From NCBI RefSeq assembly GCF_014851395.1, contig NW_024040707.1, forward strand, positions 14,420,187 through 14,484,186: 64,000 nucleotides of DNA, written 5' to 3'. Positions within the stretch are counted from its first letter, which is position 1; every line of letters starts with the position of its first letter. Positions 24,940 to 37,700 of this stretch are shown here, in pieces. Under the pieces are notes generated by a model. The model was not told the DNA's origin, did not search any database, and saw nothing but the letters and a program-made list of their open reading frames with translations. The DNA is from Micropterus salmoides (taxonomy: Eukaryota > Chordata > Actinopteri > Centrarchiformes > Centrarchidae). The translations under genes and the position numbers were made by a program.

Positions 24940-25640
24940 CAGACTTATAATGTCCATTTTTATGCAGATGATACGTCTAGATTCCTTAAACGTTCTTCAG
25001 ATGTGCCTGCATAGCCTCAAACTTCGTACAGAAAATAAAGTTGTCCAGTCTTACAAGTGTGTGGGAATTTGGTTAGATAGTAGTCTTACTTTTTCAACCT
25101 CGTGTAGAAGAATTGGCAAAGGATCTGAAGATTTAAAATGTGTTTCTTTGAAGTTTGTTTTTCTCTTGCCAACAATAACGCCATTGTGCAGTCCACCATC
25201 TTAGTTGTGCTCAGCTATGGAGATATCCTGTACTCTAATGCTTAGCAACATAAAGAGAACAAAACTACTCCTATTGTTTGCAAATGTATCCTGCTAAAGC
25301 TGCTTCAGTATATCACATCTCTTCTCAAATTGAAAACCACTTTTCATCAGGCCAGATCCCAGGACTGGCTAACTTTCACATACCACACTGAGTAAATACT
25401 GAACTTGAACTGCCTTCCAGTACTTGGCACCATGTGAATGGAACGAATTACAAAGGACTTAAAAGCCTGGTCCAATTGGATGAATTTAAACTTTTTACAT
25501 TTTAAACCTTTTTTAGAGATCTCTGTGTTTGTATGTGCTTGTGTGTGACTGGCTGTGGTTCGTTGTGTGTTTTATCTCTTATTCTGTTTCTCCTGCTGTA
25601 CTCGGGTCTCTTGCAAAACCGATATACAGTAATCATCATT
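24940..25640 (+). mobile_element. decayed LINE reverse-transcriptase fragment
   Basis: VHFYADDT is encoded at about 24952-24975, containing the YADD catalytic box of reverse transcriptases. Downstream, in shifted frames, come YKCVGIWLDSSLTF (about 25053-25095) and STILVVLSYGDILYSNA (25192-25242), the conserved C-terminal blocks of non-LTR polymerases, then a WNELQ-like block (about 25440). The end (CGGGTCTCTTGCAAAACCGA) resembles L2/CR1-type 3' ends. Several frameshifts and stops make it a dead copy. Confidence 0.75.
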
Positions 25641-26229
25641 TACTTATCAGTAATATTAGTTTGGGTTAATGATTCTGATGTCTAGTGAGATGAGATTACA
25701 CTTCTACAGCTGCTTTATAAGCTAAGTTATAAACTATGTAGGAAATAGAGCTAATAGACAACCTGCAAGGGGAATGTGTTGCATAAGAATAATCACCCCT
25801 TAGCCCTTAATGTGTTTATATATCTTGCATTTTCCATAAAGTGGCGTTACTCAGTTCTCTTGTAGAATTCTGCATGCATGGATTTGCCACTAAAATTTCC
25901 TGTGGCCTCCCCCTCAGTTAATAATAGAACACATTCAAATAGTCACCAGAACCACATTAAGAAGGATCAAATAAGTCTTCTAAATTGTGTGTGCGGGCGC
26001 CTGCACAGACACACATGGTTCCATGTGTACAGACAGAGATTATTTGTACAGGGAGCACAAAGTGCATGAATTGTATGATCCCGAGGAGGGTAAGAAGGTT
26101 TGTGTGAAGGCAGGTAATGGATGAGTTGGTAGGACATGCTTCTTATTACCTCCTCGGCTAGCTCTTATTGCCTGCTGTCTTCGGGAGTGTTGAAACAGAG
26201 AGCAGCTCCCTGTTTGCAGTGGACCTGTG

Positions 26230-26256
26230 TGCTGCTGCTGCTGCTGCTGCTGCTGC
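26230..26256 (+). repeat. (TGC)9 trinucleotide repeat
   Basis: Nine uninterrupted TGC units, about 2.5 kb upstream of the dock3 initiation codon and outside any called exon. The poly-Gln or poly-Cys frames over it are artefacts of the repeat. Confidence 0.95.
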
Positions 26257-27948
26257 ATCAGAGCTTCCCAAGCTGAACAAGTAAAAATATTGTGTAAAAT
26301 AAATGCATGGGGCATTTTTCAAATCTTTTATCGTTCAAATTGTCCTTTGTGGCAGGTTTGTTACCATTGTCATGCTGTAATATCACTTAAACACATTTTT
26401 AGGCAAGTATGATAGAAGCTTACAGTTGGTTCTATTTAATTTTTTCCTGAAATGTTTATTAGATGGGATGCATATTTAGTTTATAAAACGCCCCACACTC
26501 CTCCAGCTTTATGTATGTGATTGGAACACCGCCCACAGTGTTCCACTTGAAGTAATAGACAGATGGGAGTCAGTCACAGCGTCGCTATGATGGAGAGAAA
26601 TTACCCTGCTGAATACTGCCCTCCCTCCCACACTACATCAAACTCACTGGACGCTCAATATTCACCAGATTACTCTATTATTCTACTCATGATTGCCTTG
26701 TCTATAGGACAAGACAGCTGAGTGCACTGAAATGACCAGACATGGGTAACATAATGTATGACAAAGATGTTTGAGACACATACTGTATATTCATCTGGTT
26801 TAAAACATCATCTCTTGAGAAGTGTGTTGTGTTCCCACAGCAAGCTGATGTTTAAATGTTCAAATAAAGGTCTTGGCTAGACAGCCTCACAGAGGAACAT
26901 CTTCAAGGCAAAACATAATAGTGTTAATGTGAAATGTTCAGAAGAGCAAGGCTGTGTTTATTGAGAATGTTCTCTTCCATATTGGTGGATTTGCAAATAG
27001 ACTGTTGACTCCACAGCAAAGCAATGTTCACCATTACCCCACACTATTGTTACAGCAGTGACTCACTTCGTGCCAAAAAGTAAATCCAAGTAACAGTGAA
27101 ATGTATTACGTCACTATTCAAATCAACTGGCTCCTGGTGAAACTGTTTATTCTAAATTGGGAAAAAAATCTGCAGTCTGATGTTTGTTGAAAACTAGAGG
27201 CAAAACAAACACATGGTGAGTGTTTTAAAGGCTGATTACAGTATGTGCTTGACTCAATAAAAAATTTTAAATTGGACCTTTTTTAGGCCATCAAAAGATT
27301 AATAAGTAAATAAATAAATAGGCCTACTACTTCCCCACCAGAGTTTTGTTCTCATCAGAGTGGAGGCTTTGAAACAGCACTGAGACCTTAATGTGTGGAA
27401 ATAACATTTGCAGAAAATATAATTGAACAGTTAATAGGATGAATACAAGATATTAAAAGAAAATACAATTCCAGGTTGCTGTTGGAGAGTACATAAGATG
27501 TGGGAACAAACCTTTTTGTTTTCTCGCAACTAACAAGTCTCAACTCAAGTTCAAAGGTAAGTCCCAAAGTCATATCCACATATGTAGTTAACATTTATCT
27601 GCAATTTAAAGCTGAGATCAAGCTTAAATCACGGTTGGATAAATAACTCAACATTTCAGATCCCATCATTTATTTCACGTGAAAGGCATCCTATAAATCA
27701 GAAAGTGGTTGTGTGATGCATGTCTTATGGGAAAACCACAGTTTGCTAAACCTATCAATCAAATTCAAAGGGGGGGAAATTGGTCGTTAGGAATTAGTTG
27801 CATCTCATCTGTGTGGGAGCATGACTGCACTATGACAAAGCATCGCCGGTAGTAGGTCCGCTTCTTTGAAATGACTCAACCAGGAGGTGCTTTCCCACAT
27901 GGTCTGGCCTGATCTGTAACACCGGGAGCAACTTTATGGCCCAAAAGA

Positions 27949-27980
27949 CCCCCCCCCCCCCCCAACACACACACACACAC
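27949..27980 (+). repeat. poly-C followed by (CA)n
   Basis: Fifteen C residues followed directly by about eight CA units. Length is likely to vary and to be error-prone in assembly. Confidence 0.9.
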
Positions 27981-28139
27981 ATTTAATCAAAACAGGCAGA
28001 CTGCCAGCCTGCATCCATCGTCGTAGCAGGAGAAAATGCAGTTTGTATTTGTGACGGATGCAACTGCCATGCAGAGGGAAGAGGGCGCATATATTTGCAA
28101 GTGCTTGACACATCAGTGTTGACAAAACGAGTCATGTGA

Positions 28140-28791
28140 CGACCATGAAGATGGCGCAGCTTATGGTATATTGCAGTTTTCTCAGTATTTTCTTGCAGCA
28201 GCTCGACAGTTCGGACCGCTGAACAATATCGCGACCTATTACCTACTAATTACCTACCGATCCGTTCACGCTGGCTGAGCAGCCTATTGGGGATCAGCTG
28301 GACTTGTTCGCGATTGGCTGGGGGGTTGAAGAGAAAAGAAGGAGGAAAAACAAAGAAATTAAATAAATTCACTTCGAGGAAAAAAAAGGCTCTTAGTTCC
28401 ACCTGAAATGCGGCGGCACTAACATCTTTTGTGGCGACCAGAAACCCGCTCACAGTGTGCGTATACGAGCCTGAGTGCCTGCTTGTGTGTGTGTTTGTGT
28501 GTGTGTATATTTGCGAGTGTGTGCGTTATATTAGGTGGACACGGAGACTGCATCAGACTGGAGAGAGACACACGCCGGGACATAACAGAGCGGAGATATT
28601 GAGGCTTTGATGGTCCTTCCTCCCCCTCTGGACACACACAAACGTCCGGATACCGATTCCGATCGAGACATGTAGTCCCATGTATGAGCAGCCAGGATCA
28701 TTTGTAGCATTCAGCTCTCATTATTCCAGCAGCATCATCTCACGATATCGACATAATGTGGCTTGCTCTACCGGAGGGAAAATAACCAATT
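28140..28791 (+). promoter_or_regulatory. dock3: dock3 5' leader and promoter region
   Basis: Richer in CG dinucleotides than its surroundings (28190-28300, 28410-28700), with a GT-rich run at about 28484-28530. It leads directly into the coding part of exon 1. The start site cannot be set from sequence. Upstream ATGs occur in the stretch, so the leader may contain short upstream frames. Confidence 0.45.
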
Positions 28792-31700
28792 ATGTGGATA
28801 CCTACAGAGGAGGAGAAAATCGGAGTTGGTGAGTCAACTGCACCTTTTTTTATTGTTGATTTACGACGTTCGGTTTGTAGATTTTTAATTGACTTCTAAC
28901 CTACAGCGTTGTGATGACAGGTTTTTTGCATGAGAAACACCCAATTTTGTTAATCGACACCCTGCATAGGCTAAACGACCCATGTTTCTCTTGTTATGCC
29001 AATAAAACCCATTGAAAAACACATACACTTATAATGGCTGGTAATGCAAGGCCAATGACTGCATAGAAAGGGAAATTGCGTGGGATGTTCAGCCCACCAC
29101 CTTAAGGATGCTATCGCAGTCTATACACAACCACAGGCGGCGCTTTAAATCTGGCGCCTACTCTTAGTTTTCTGGTTTTGTAAAAAATCAAATAAAAAAT
29201 GCGTCAGTGTTAGCATTTTAGCCTTTTCTTCTTAGGATCATATCTGAAGGGGGGAAGAGAGGAGGGGGAAAACGCCATTCGTGTTGAAACCACGAGGGGG
29301 CATCGTGACTGCGTCCCTCCAACAGGTGTAGGCTGAAGTGAAGCTGGGCTCTACCTGTCGATAGAAAACTGCCCTGCTGCTGCTGCAGCGACAGGGACTG
29401 CGCTGTAGCCTACTACAATGCACATTTCCTCCCTGCATGTGTGTGCACTTTGACCCCGAGAGAGAGGTGAAAGTGTCCAATGCAAGATCAGCATTCCTCC
29501 ATTCAGATTAGCCTTTCATGTAGGAAAAAAAAGGAAATGTCAAAGCGAGTTGTGCACAGTGTAATAACTAGAAGAGGCAAACATAACGCCATAAGGTGGC
29601 AAACGGTCATTATGAACTGGCCGTTGAACCCCACAGCCACGGCAGAAGGGTCTACAGCGTATGATTTTAACCTACTATAAAGGGTTTTCATTAGGGGGAA
29701 TGAGTCATATCCAGATGCTCTACAGCTTGTTTCTTACAGTGCTACTCATGCTGGCTCGCGCATGATGCCCTCCACCACACACACACACACACACATACAC
29801 ACCCACACATATGCAATTTGTTTGGAGGCATTATATTTGTCATGATCGTTTCGTAAAGACTGCAGGATGAATCCACCATAATATCGGTTCTTCTAGTGGC
29901 TATAAACTAATCCTATCGCATTTGATCGTTCAATTTCACCCATCCAAACATTTACTCGTCATAGAATCACTGCAGGTCTTTTTCAAGCCCAAATATATCG
30001 GTGGTGAGGAGGTAGGAAAGTGGTAGTTTTTGTGTGGGGAAGCAACAGTTCGGCGCAGCCTCCGTGGAGTGACCTGGCGCTGTCCACGGTGCCGAAATGT
30101 GGAGGTGACGCTGTCCACGGTGCTGAAACGCGGGGAAGCAGAGCCGCTGTACGCCCACAGAGTACATACTGTACCTTGTACAGGCAGATTAGTCTAGTCA
30201 GTCCCCCCCTTCGCCTCATCTTGACAGCTAGGTTTAATATTTCTCCAACATTGTTGTAGATGAACCCCACGCTGCTGGCCCGCTCCCATAACCGGCAGCC
30301 CAGCCCTGTCTCATCTGCATTATTAGTGGCAGAATTGTGCATATTTCCCTTATTTTGTCATCGCCTGTAAATTGGCTCTTACTATTATTACCATACACCA
30401 TTATGAAACCTAGAAGGGCTTTCTTTCTCTCCCCCTGTGTTTGTCTTAATAGGCCCCGTCTAAACAGGAAACTGTTGGAGACCACCCCACCAAACGTTAA
30501 TGTCTTTCTTTGAATCGCTGTCAAACCATTATTTTGTTCTTGGTTGTGTTTAAGCAGGAAATAATATTAGTTTGTGAATCACTTGTGGAGTGGCAGCAAA
30601 GGCCAGGGTTGAATGTAATGTACTGCTGCCCAGCTCTTTCCACTCTGGAACCAACTGATGATTATTTTAATCATCAATTATTCTATAATAATAATTTGTT
30701 TATTCCTCAATTAATAATTCGATGTTAAATGTAAAAAAAACAAAAACAAAACCCATTATGCAACAAAAGAGGAAAAATAAGCAAAATGTGAGGCTGCATG
30801 TTGTAAATATTTGGAATTTAATTTGATAAATTACTAATAGATTATCAAAAGTAGGTTTAACAGTGAAGTAATAAATCAATCCTCAAGCCATCCCCTCCTC
30901 TTATTTGCCAATGAGTCTCACTGAGGGATTTCTCTCATAAGCAGCAATATTGAGAGAATTTCTTTACCCTTTCATTGGAAAGAGCTCTGACAGTACCTGC
31001 CCACATGAGAGAGAGTGAAATGAATCAGCTAGCTTTATCTGTGGCCACATGGACGTGGTTCAGGCACACAAACTGCTGTACCAGTACACGAAATAATCAA
31101 GCGGACTAGTCCACCATTATCTGAAATGGACAGCTCTAGGATCAAACGTGTTCACGACAGAACAAAAGACAGAGCTAATGTTCAACTGAGAGCGGGATTA
31201 GAGAGATTAATGTTGCCCAAAGTAGCATTTCATCGTGGTTTTTGCCATGATTTTAACCCTTAATCTCCTCCGCAATGGAAAGTTGCTCAGCCTCATTTTT
31301 GTGAGCACTAATTAGATTCATCAATGGCACTGAAACTTCATTAGTACTACAGTTTCCTGTATCTCAGCTGACTTGCACAGTAAATATACCTATTGTTGTA
31401 TGTATGATAGTCATGACAATTTAAAGTGCTTTATGATAAGTTACCCACACCCCTGCAGTTGGGTAGCATGCCTAGATGTCTGTGACACTGATTTGTGTTT
31501 GGATATAGTAAAATGCTCCTCTGCCTCTGTGGCAGAAACCCTTAGGTTAGCAAGACTTCAGTGCAGTAATGTCTCTGAGTAAGTGAGTGTGCATTCAAGT
31601 CGTGCTGAACAACATGACTCAGTGGGCGAAGCCCAAAGAGCGTTGTGTAATTTCTAACTTAGCTAGATCTGGGACAGGACTACTCAAGCCAGGAAAGCAG

Positions 31701-34700
31701 GACCTTCATGGTCACATTGGATTAAAGGAATAGTTTAAGCAGTTCAGTTGTACCAGTCATGATGAGACTGGAATGAAAATAACTAAGGAAACCCGAGAAC
31801 GCAAGTTAATTTCAGTTTGGATTAGCACAGTGTCATCTTTAATAAATACTTTCTCAGTACACTAGGGCCATTAGCACTCAGTTGGTTTGAAAAAATAGCA
31901 CTCAATTTATAAGCTATAGTAGTGTTTACTGACAGGTTTTGATTACATCTCCCCTTTTTCTGCTTTTTCTGCCCCCAGTGGGCCATGTTACAGTTAAGTA
32001 CTGTATGTGTCTCTAAAGGTCATCAGGCCATGCATGCTGTGTTTTAAGCTTCATTATATTATATATAGAAGAAAACATATTTCAGGGCATGGCAGCATCT
32101 AATCATATTTCCACTGGAGGGTGATACCAGTTTCACTCAATCTGTTGTAAAAGAACAATATATTTTTTTACAAATTATGGCTTGCCCAATTTATCTCCTT
32201 TCAACTGAGCATATTTCAGAGAATGACAGGAAACAGGAACGTGAGCGGTAGACAAGGAAAATACGTCAGAGGTCACTCTCAAACACATTTGTCTTAAGTA
32301 CCCAAGACTGGCGCCGTATATGTAGTGGACACATTCTGTCTGGACATATTTACATATTTTATTAGTGGTTTTGGTGACAGTGCAGGAAATACTGCAGACA
32401 GCAAAGACACAGTAATGTGAATTGAACACGTTCAAAACTCTGAATAGTATTACAGATTGGTGATTTTAAGCGAGCAACCGTGGAGAGCTCTGCATCGCCA
32501 CATTTTTTTGGTTACTGGGTGCTGTTATGGAAAATCAACTCCAGCTTCTGTTCTCACTTCACGCCAACACAGAAAAGTGGATTCTTAAGAGACTGTTTTC
32601 AGGCAATTAAAACTTTTGCTAGATGAGAAATACATAGGCGCAAGAAATTGAGAATGTTATGTGCTCTGAGTTTATATTTTTCTTGTTGATAATATACAGT
32701 AAATCTCTACTCCATTTAACTATGAATTTATAGGACTCTTTAAATGTAAAGCATTCAAAAATAACCACACTTTTTACTTTGTCAGTAAACCTGCCGGACT
32801 ATAGGTTGTAGTTCTGCTTTGTTATCTTGGTTGGACTCCAGAGCACTTACTGCTTACTTCTCACTGTACCTTACTAGTGATTGTGTAGAGGCAAGGGGCA
32901 ACACACATACAACTAATACAAATCCATTGTTTACACTACAAAAGAGGACAATAAGATTATAAATAGGGTGGATTCAAGGGAAAAAAAGAACAGATATGAT
33001 ATGACAGTTTATGAACATTCATGTAATAAAATTTAAATCAACTTAAAAACCTTCTTAGTTATGTTTAGAGCCAAAAACAAGATTATTGCCTGAAAACTTA
33101 ATGAGATTGTTTGTGTTAAGTTCAGCTGATGATCGCAGGAGCAAGTTTGATTTTTTAAACTCAGTATGCACGTACTACATTGTACTAGCCTTGTGTATTT
33201 CAGTGTGTGAAGTCAAACTGTCAAATTCCCTGGGTAGTAATTTGAAATAATGCTAAACTATTATTCAATTTAAGGAAATGTGTACAGACAAAATAAGTGA
33301 ACGATATGTGCTTTTTTCATTTGTGTGTTCTTCGATGTGTGCATTGAGTCACACACATACACAAAAGATTGTTAAAAGCATTGGTAGACTATATGTGGTA
33401 GATTGAGTTACTTGTTTTGAGAAGGGGGAAGGTAATATAAAAAAATTGTATTATGTTGTTTCATATTGTAGTTTATATTTTGTGTAAAATATGTTTTGTG
33501 TTGGAAATTTTACATGGCTTTATTTTTAGTGTTCATTAATTTGCTAATGTTGATACTTTTTTATGAAAAGGCTCTGCCTCTCTTTGCTGCCTTCTACATT
33601 TCCACTTTTCTGTAATTGCAACTGAACATCACGACCAGATTACACAAACTCCGAACTCAGTGGGCCCCTTACGGATTCTGGACCAAAGTTTGTTTTGTAG
33701 TCTTTATATTTAGTTTTTGCTTTTCCTTCATACTAATATGTTCTGAAACAAGGATCGGATTAAACCAATGAAACCCTAAACAAATCAAACATTCTTAAAA
33801 AGAGGATACTTGAACTGCTTCTGACACCAGCTGGAAGATTAAAATATGACAATTTTTTTATTTACAGGCAAAACTTGCCCCAGTGGATGAGTGGGGAAAG
33901 TATATGACGGTCTTTTAAAATCAGGCTAGCACCAGAATCTAAAATTTCTCAGATTGTGTTTGATAGCTGATGAGTAAATGCATCCAGGTGATGTTTGAGT
34001 TATATTATGGATGAGCATATATGTAAATTGAACAATGGAGATGTGGTGAGGTCAGAGGAAAGTGGAGGACAGCAGGAGTCCTCTCCTGTGCTCAAGCCCC
34101 CATAATTCCTACCAGTGAGTTACTGGTTACACAATAGCAAGCATGCCATGTGGACTATGAATGCAACTAAATAGAGGGACAGTCTGGACTGATATACTGT
34201 TGCTATGTTTGCTTTTGCCAACATTTTCCACTGCCTGTCCCGTCAGTCCTTCCAGCATCCTACGTTCAGCATGTCTAAAGATGAATTTAGTTGGTTATGT
34301 TTTGAGGATATGCTAATGCTCTGAATCTCTTAGGCAAATGAGTGTTTACACAAATTCAAGGTTTTTGTGAGGGAGGACTATGAAAATATGAGCCTGAGTG
34401 ATTCGCCCATCTCTCTCAAACATGACAATCTCATCTTGTTCTGACGTGGCCTCCGCTAAAGAATTCTCAAATGATGTGAGTGCAGGTTTTGCAGTTCAAA
34501 TGAAATAGAGGCCATTAAAGAATAGGACTCTCAAATAGGAGATACTTAGACCTGGCTGTAAAAGGGCCGGAGGCAGACTGGAAAAGGTGACAAGGAGGCT
34601 CTTTAAGTCTATCCATTTCTCTCCCTCTAACACATGCCCAATTTGCTTGACTTGAACTCTGGTGCCATGCAGAATCCATAAGCTTGCCATTTTAAAATGC

Positions 34701-37700
34701 CTAGATCCCCGCAGCAGTTACAGTGAAGAAAGCCCTCCAGTTTGTAGATGATCTGTTGCCATAGTTACCCGAGCACAGGAACTGAGCACTTGTTACCCTT
34801 AAACAGGCAACGGAGCCGAGCCCAAGCCCCTCCTTCTCTTCCTCCCCCTCACTGGGTCCCCTGGCTAGTTCATTAGCATAATGATTCACACCAAACTCTC
34901 CTTGAAGGGCCACCATTTGTAGATTTTTAAAATTGTCAGTGGAGCCCTGTCATTATTAAACAAGTTTGTCTTTACTGAGGCTTGTGTACTGCATGTTACA
35001 TGGCTCATATTGCAGTGCTGCATAGATAAAAAGGCTCCAGAGGTCATCCTATTTTGAAGGCCTTTACTGTGGCATCCTCCCCTTAAGGAAAAATAATTTT
35101 GTTAATCAGGGTTTGAGTCACAAGATGTTTCAGTGTGTGGTCAAAGACTGCACGATGTTGCAAAAGCACGTGACATGGAAGATTTATTTTAATACCGACT
35201 TATGATAAAGCTGTGTTTAGCCATACTACTTAGCAGTTTGTATGGGCTCTATTTTGGGAGACAGTTCAATTAACTTAACACTGCACAAAAATCAGGCCGC
35301 TTAAGAATTAATTGCCTATTAAAATGACTACCCACTTCAGGGTGGGAGCTTGTTTACAGTTTGGTAAGCAGTGGTTCCTGTGTGACACTCTGTTTAGATG
35401 TTTGCATTAAACAGCTTATTAAAAAGCCCTGCTACAACCCCAAAATAAATGGCGTGTGGAGGCACAACAGTGTAGGGGATGCACCTTGTTTAATCAGAGG
35501 TCACAAAAATGAAACCAAGCATAGATCTTTATCCCTAATGTAATTTCTCTTGACAGTCAGCACTTATATAAAACTACTATAAGGTCAAATATTTTTTTCA
35601 ACACTGTTGTCTCATGATGATCTCATCTTTTGTCTTTTTCTGCATAGTGATCTGCAACTTCCGGTCACCAATATGTCAGGCCCTGGTCCTGGAGATTGGG
35701 GAAACTGTACAGATTCTGGAGAAGAGTGAAGGTAAAAGCAATCAGACCTCTTAGGGATGAACATTTGCAATTTCCAAATACATTCCTAGGAAGATTCCTT
35801 TTAAGAGCTATGAATGGTGGTACTAATTATAGGGAGGAATTACCTTGAAAGAACCAGGAGTTACCTTTGCTGCAGACCTCCATGGTAGACAGGAAATATT
35901 GTGACCTAAACAGCGGAAGTTAGTCTTCTTCAGGCGTTTTGACATCTGCATTGCGCATGTGCATACTTGTAAAAAAGTTGGGAAGGTGGCCAGGCCTTAC
36001 TGTACAAAAACACAACTTAATAACTTTATTCACTGATTTTGGTGAACTCAACCTACAACGCTCTGTGATTTACGGAGTTTCCTGATGGACACATATCTTT
36101 AAAGTAACCACTAACTGCTGCCGACTGTAGGTGTCGTTAGTTCAACTAGCTAGCAGTGTGCAGCTAGCGGTCCAGTTTCACTGAGCCCGGTTCTCTTGTC
36201 CGGCTCTGATTCTGGTGCCCCCACCAGCATTACCCACTGGGGTTCCCTCATCCTGGGCCTGAAATCCTCCTCCTTCATGTGTTCCAAAGGTCCTGGGCAG
36301 ATGGTTATGCAAAAACGTCAGGAAGAAGACCAACATCTGTTGCTGAGAACACTTGATTTCCTGTCTACTGCTAAGGTGCCTCTTGTGGAGGTTCACCATT
36401 ATGTCTGCATCCAGGTCCCTCTTGAATGAACTGCACTATTATAATATTACGGAGGGTAACTCAATGAATAAAATACGGAATATCTAAATAATTTAAATAT
36501 TTTAGAGTCTTTTATTTTGTTGTGTGGGGCAGAGTGGCCAGTGGGATTTTGACTTGTGCCCCCGGTATTTCTAAAATCTTGGTTACAGCCCTGTCTAAAC
36601 CACATGTTTAATCTAATCTGCACTTGAAGGCACAGATTCAGTGTGAACCAATGGAGGTCATGAAACCCCTAAACAAACTTTAAACTTTGATAAATACCAG
36701 TACCAACACTAGTCCTAACATACTGAGCATTATCTAATTGTTTATTATAATGTAATCGAATTGCTTTATTTAGTACGGCAAGTACAGCCAGCAACTAACA
36801 CACTGGCTCTGTGATGTAGCCTAGATAACTGCTAGCTAAGGCCACCCTGGCTAATGTAAGCGCTGCCATTTATATCAACAATAAATTAATACAATAAATT
36901 TACTGACTCTGAAGCAATTTTTAAATAATTTTGTTTGAGCTGTTGTGTGGAAATCAGGTACTCTTCCACACACAGAGCAAAAATGACCAAAATGTATATA
37001 TTTTTAAAGTATGTTAGCTATTGTGATAAAAGCTACAGGGATACTTGAATAACGTTGACACTGACATTTCAAGTCAAGCTTACAGGCTGATTTGGTTAAA
37101 AAAAAACATTAACCTTCTAGGACCATGTAACCAAGTAACACAGCAAAATAGTGTAATGGCCCATATTGTATACAACAATACGTTTCATTGTGAGGTAGTG
37201 AGGATTACTGATGTGCACTTTGCTCTTCCTTCAGGTTGGTACAGAGGCTTTTCCACCAAGAAGCCTTCTATCAAGGTAATTATAACAGCATACACATATT
37301 ACTGGCTTGACATTGTGTTGATTCCTGCAGGCCACACATAAGATTCTACAGAGTGAATAAAACGAATAATGCAGCATTTTCAAAGACCGTTAACTGAATT
37401 AATTATTGGACAACCAGTATTTAGGTTAACTTTTTGAATCCATCAAACAAATGAGTCACCAAAACATCTGTAAAACTGGTTGCCTTGTAATATAAAGTGT
37501 TCTCCAGATGTAGGGTCGTTATCAAGGTATCCATCACCTTGATAACGACGCCAGTAACTTAGAAATAACCTTAACCGTCCTTGGATAGCTATGACTTGGA
37601 TGGCTGAGAAGCTTCACAGATGTCTCCAGATAAAGGTTTTTATCAAAGACTAATGCATTTTTGTGAATGATAATGTGATGTGAGAGATGTGCATCCCAGA

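Larger units (their letters stand above)
25641..28100. other. intergenic spacer dcaf1-dock3
   Basis: About 2.5 kb with no supported gene. It contains a (TGC)9 run and a poly-C/(CA)n tract, listed separately. Short frames are not conserved proteins that I recognise. Confidence 0.5.
28829..35647 (+). other. dock3 intron 1 (6.8 kb)
   Basis: No gene supported. It contains a (CA)n tract, a short imperfect tandem repeat (30071-30133) and several stretches of mixed composition that could be conserved non-coding sequence (for example 31190-31345 and 34840-34920, with TAAT-type cores). That last point cannot be tested without alignment. Confidence 0.4.

Noticed and set aside
36178..36429. Overlapping 73- and 77-aa frames in dock3 intron 2 as an intronic gene
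   Set aside because: No start context, splice sites or recognisable motif; the surroundings look like decayed repeat sequence.
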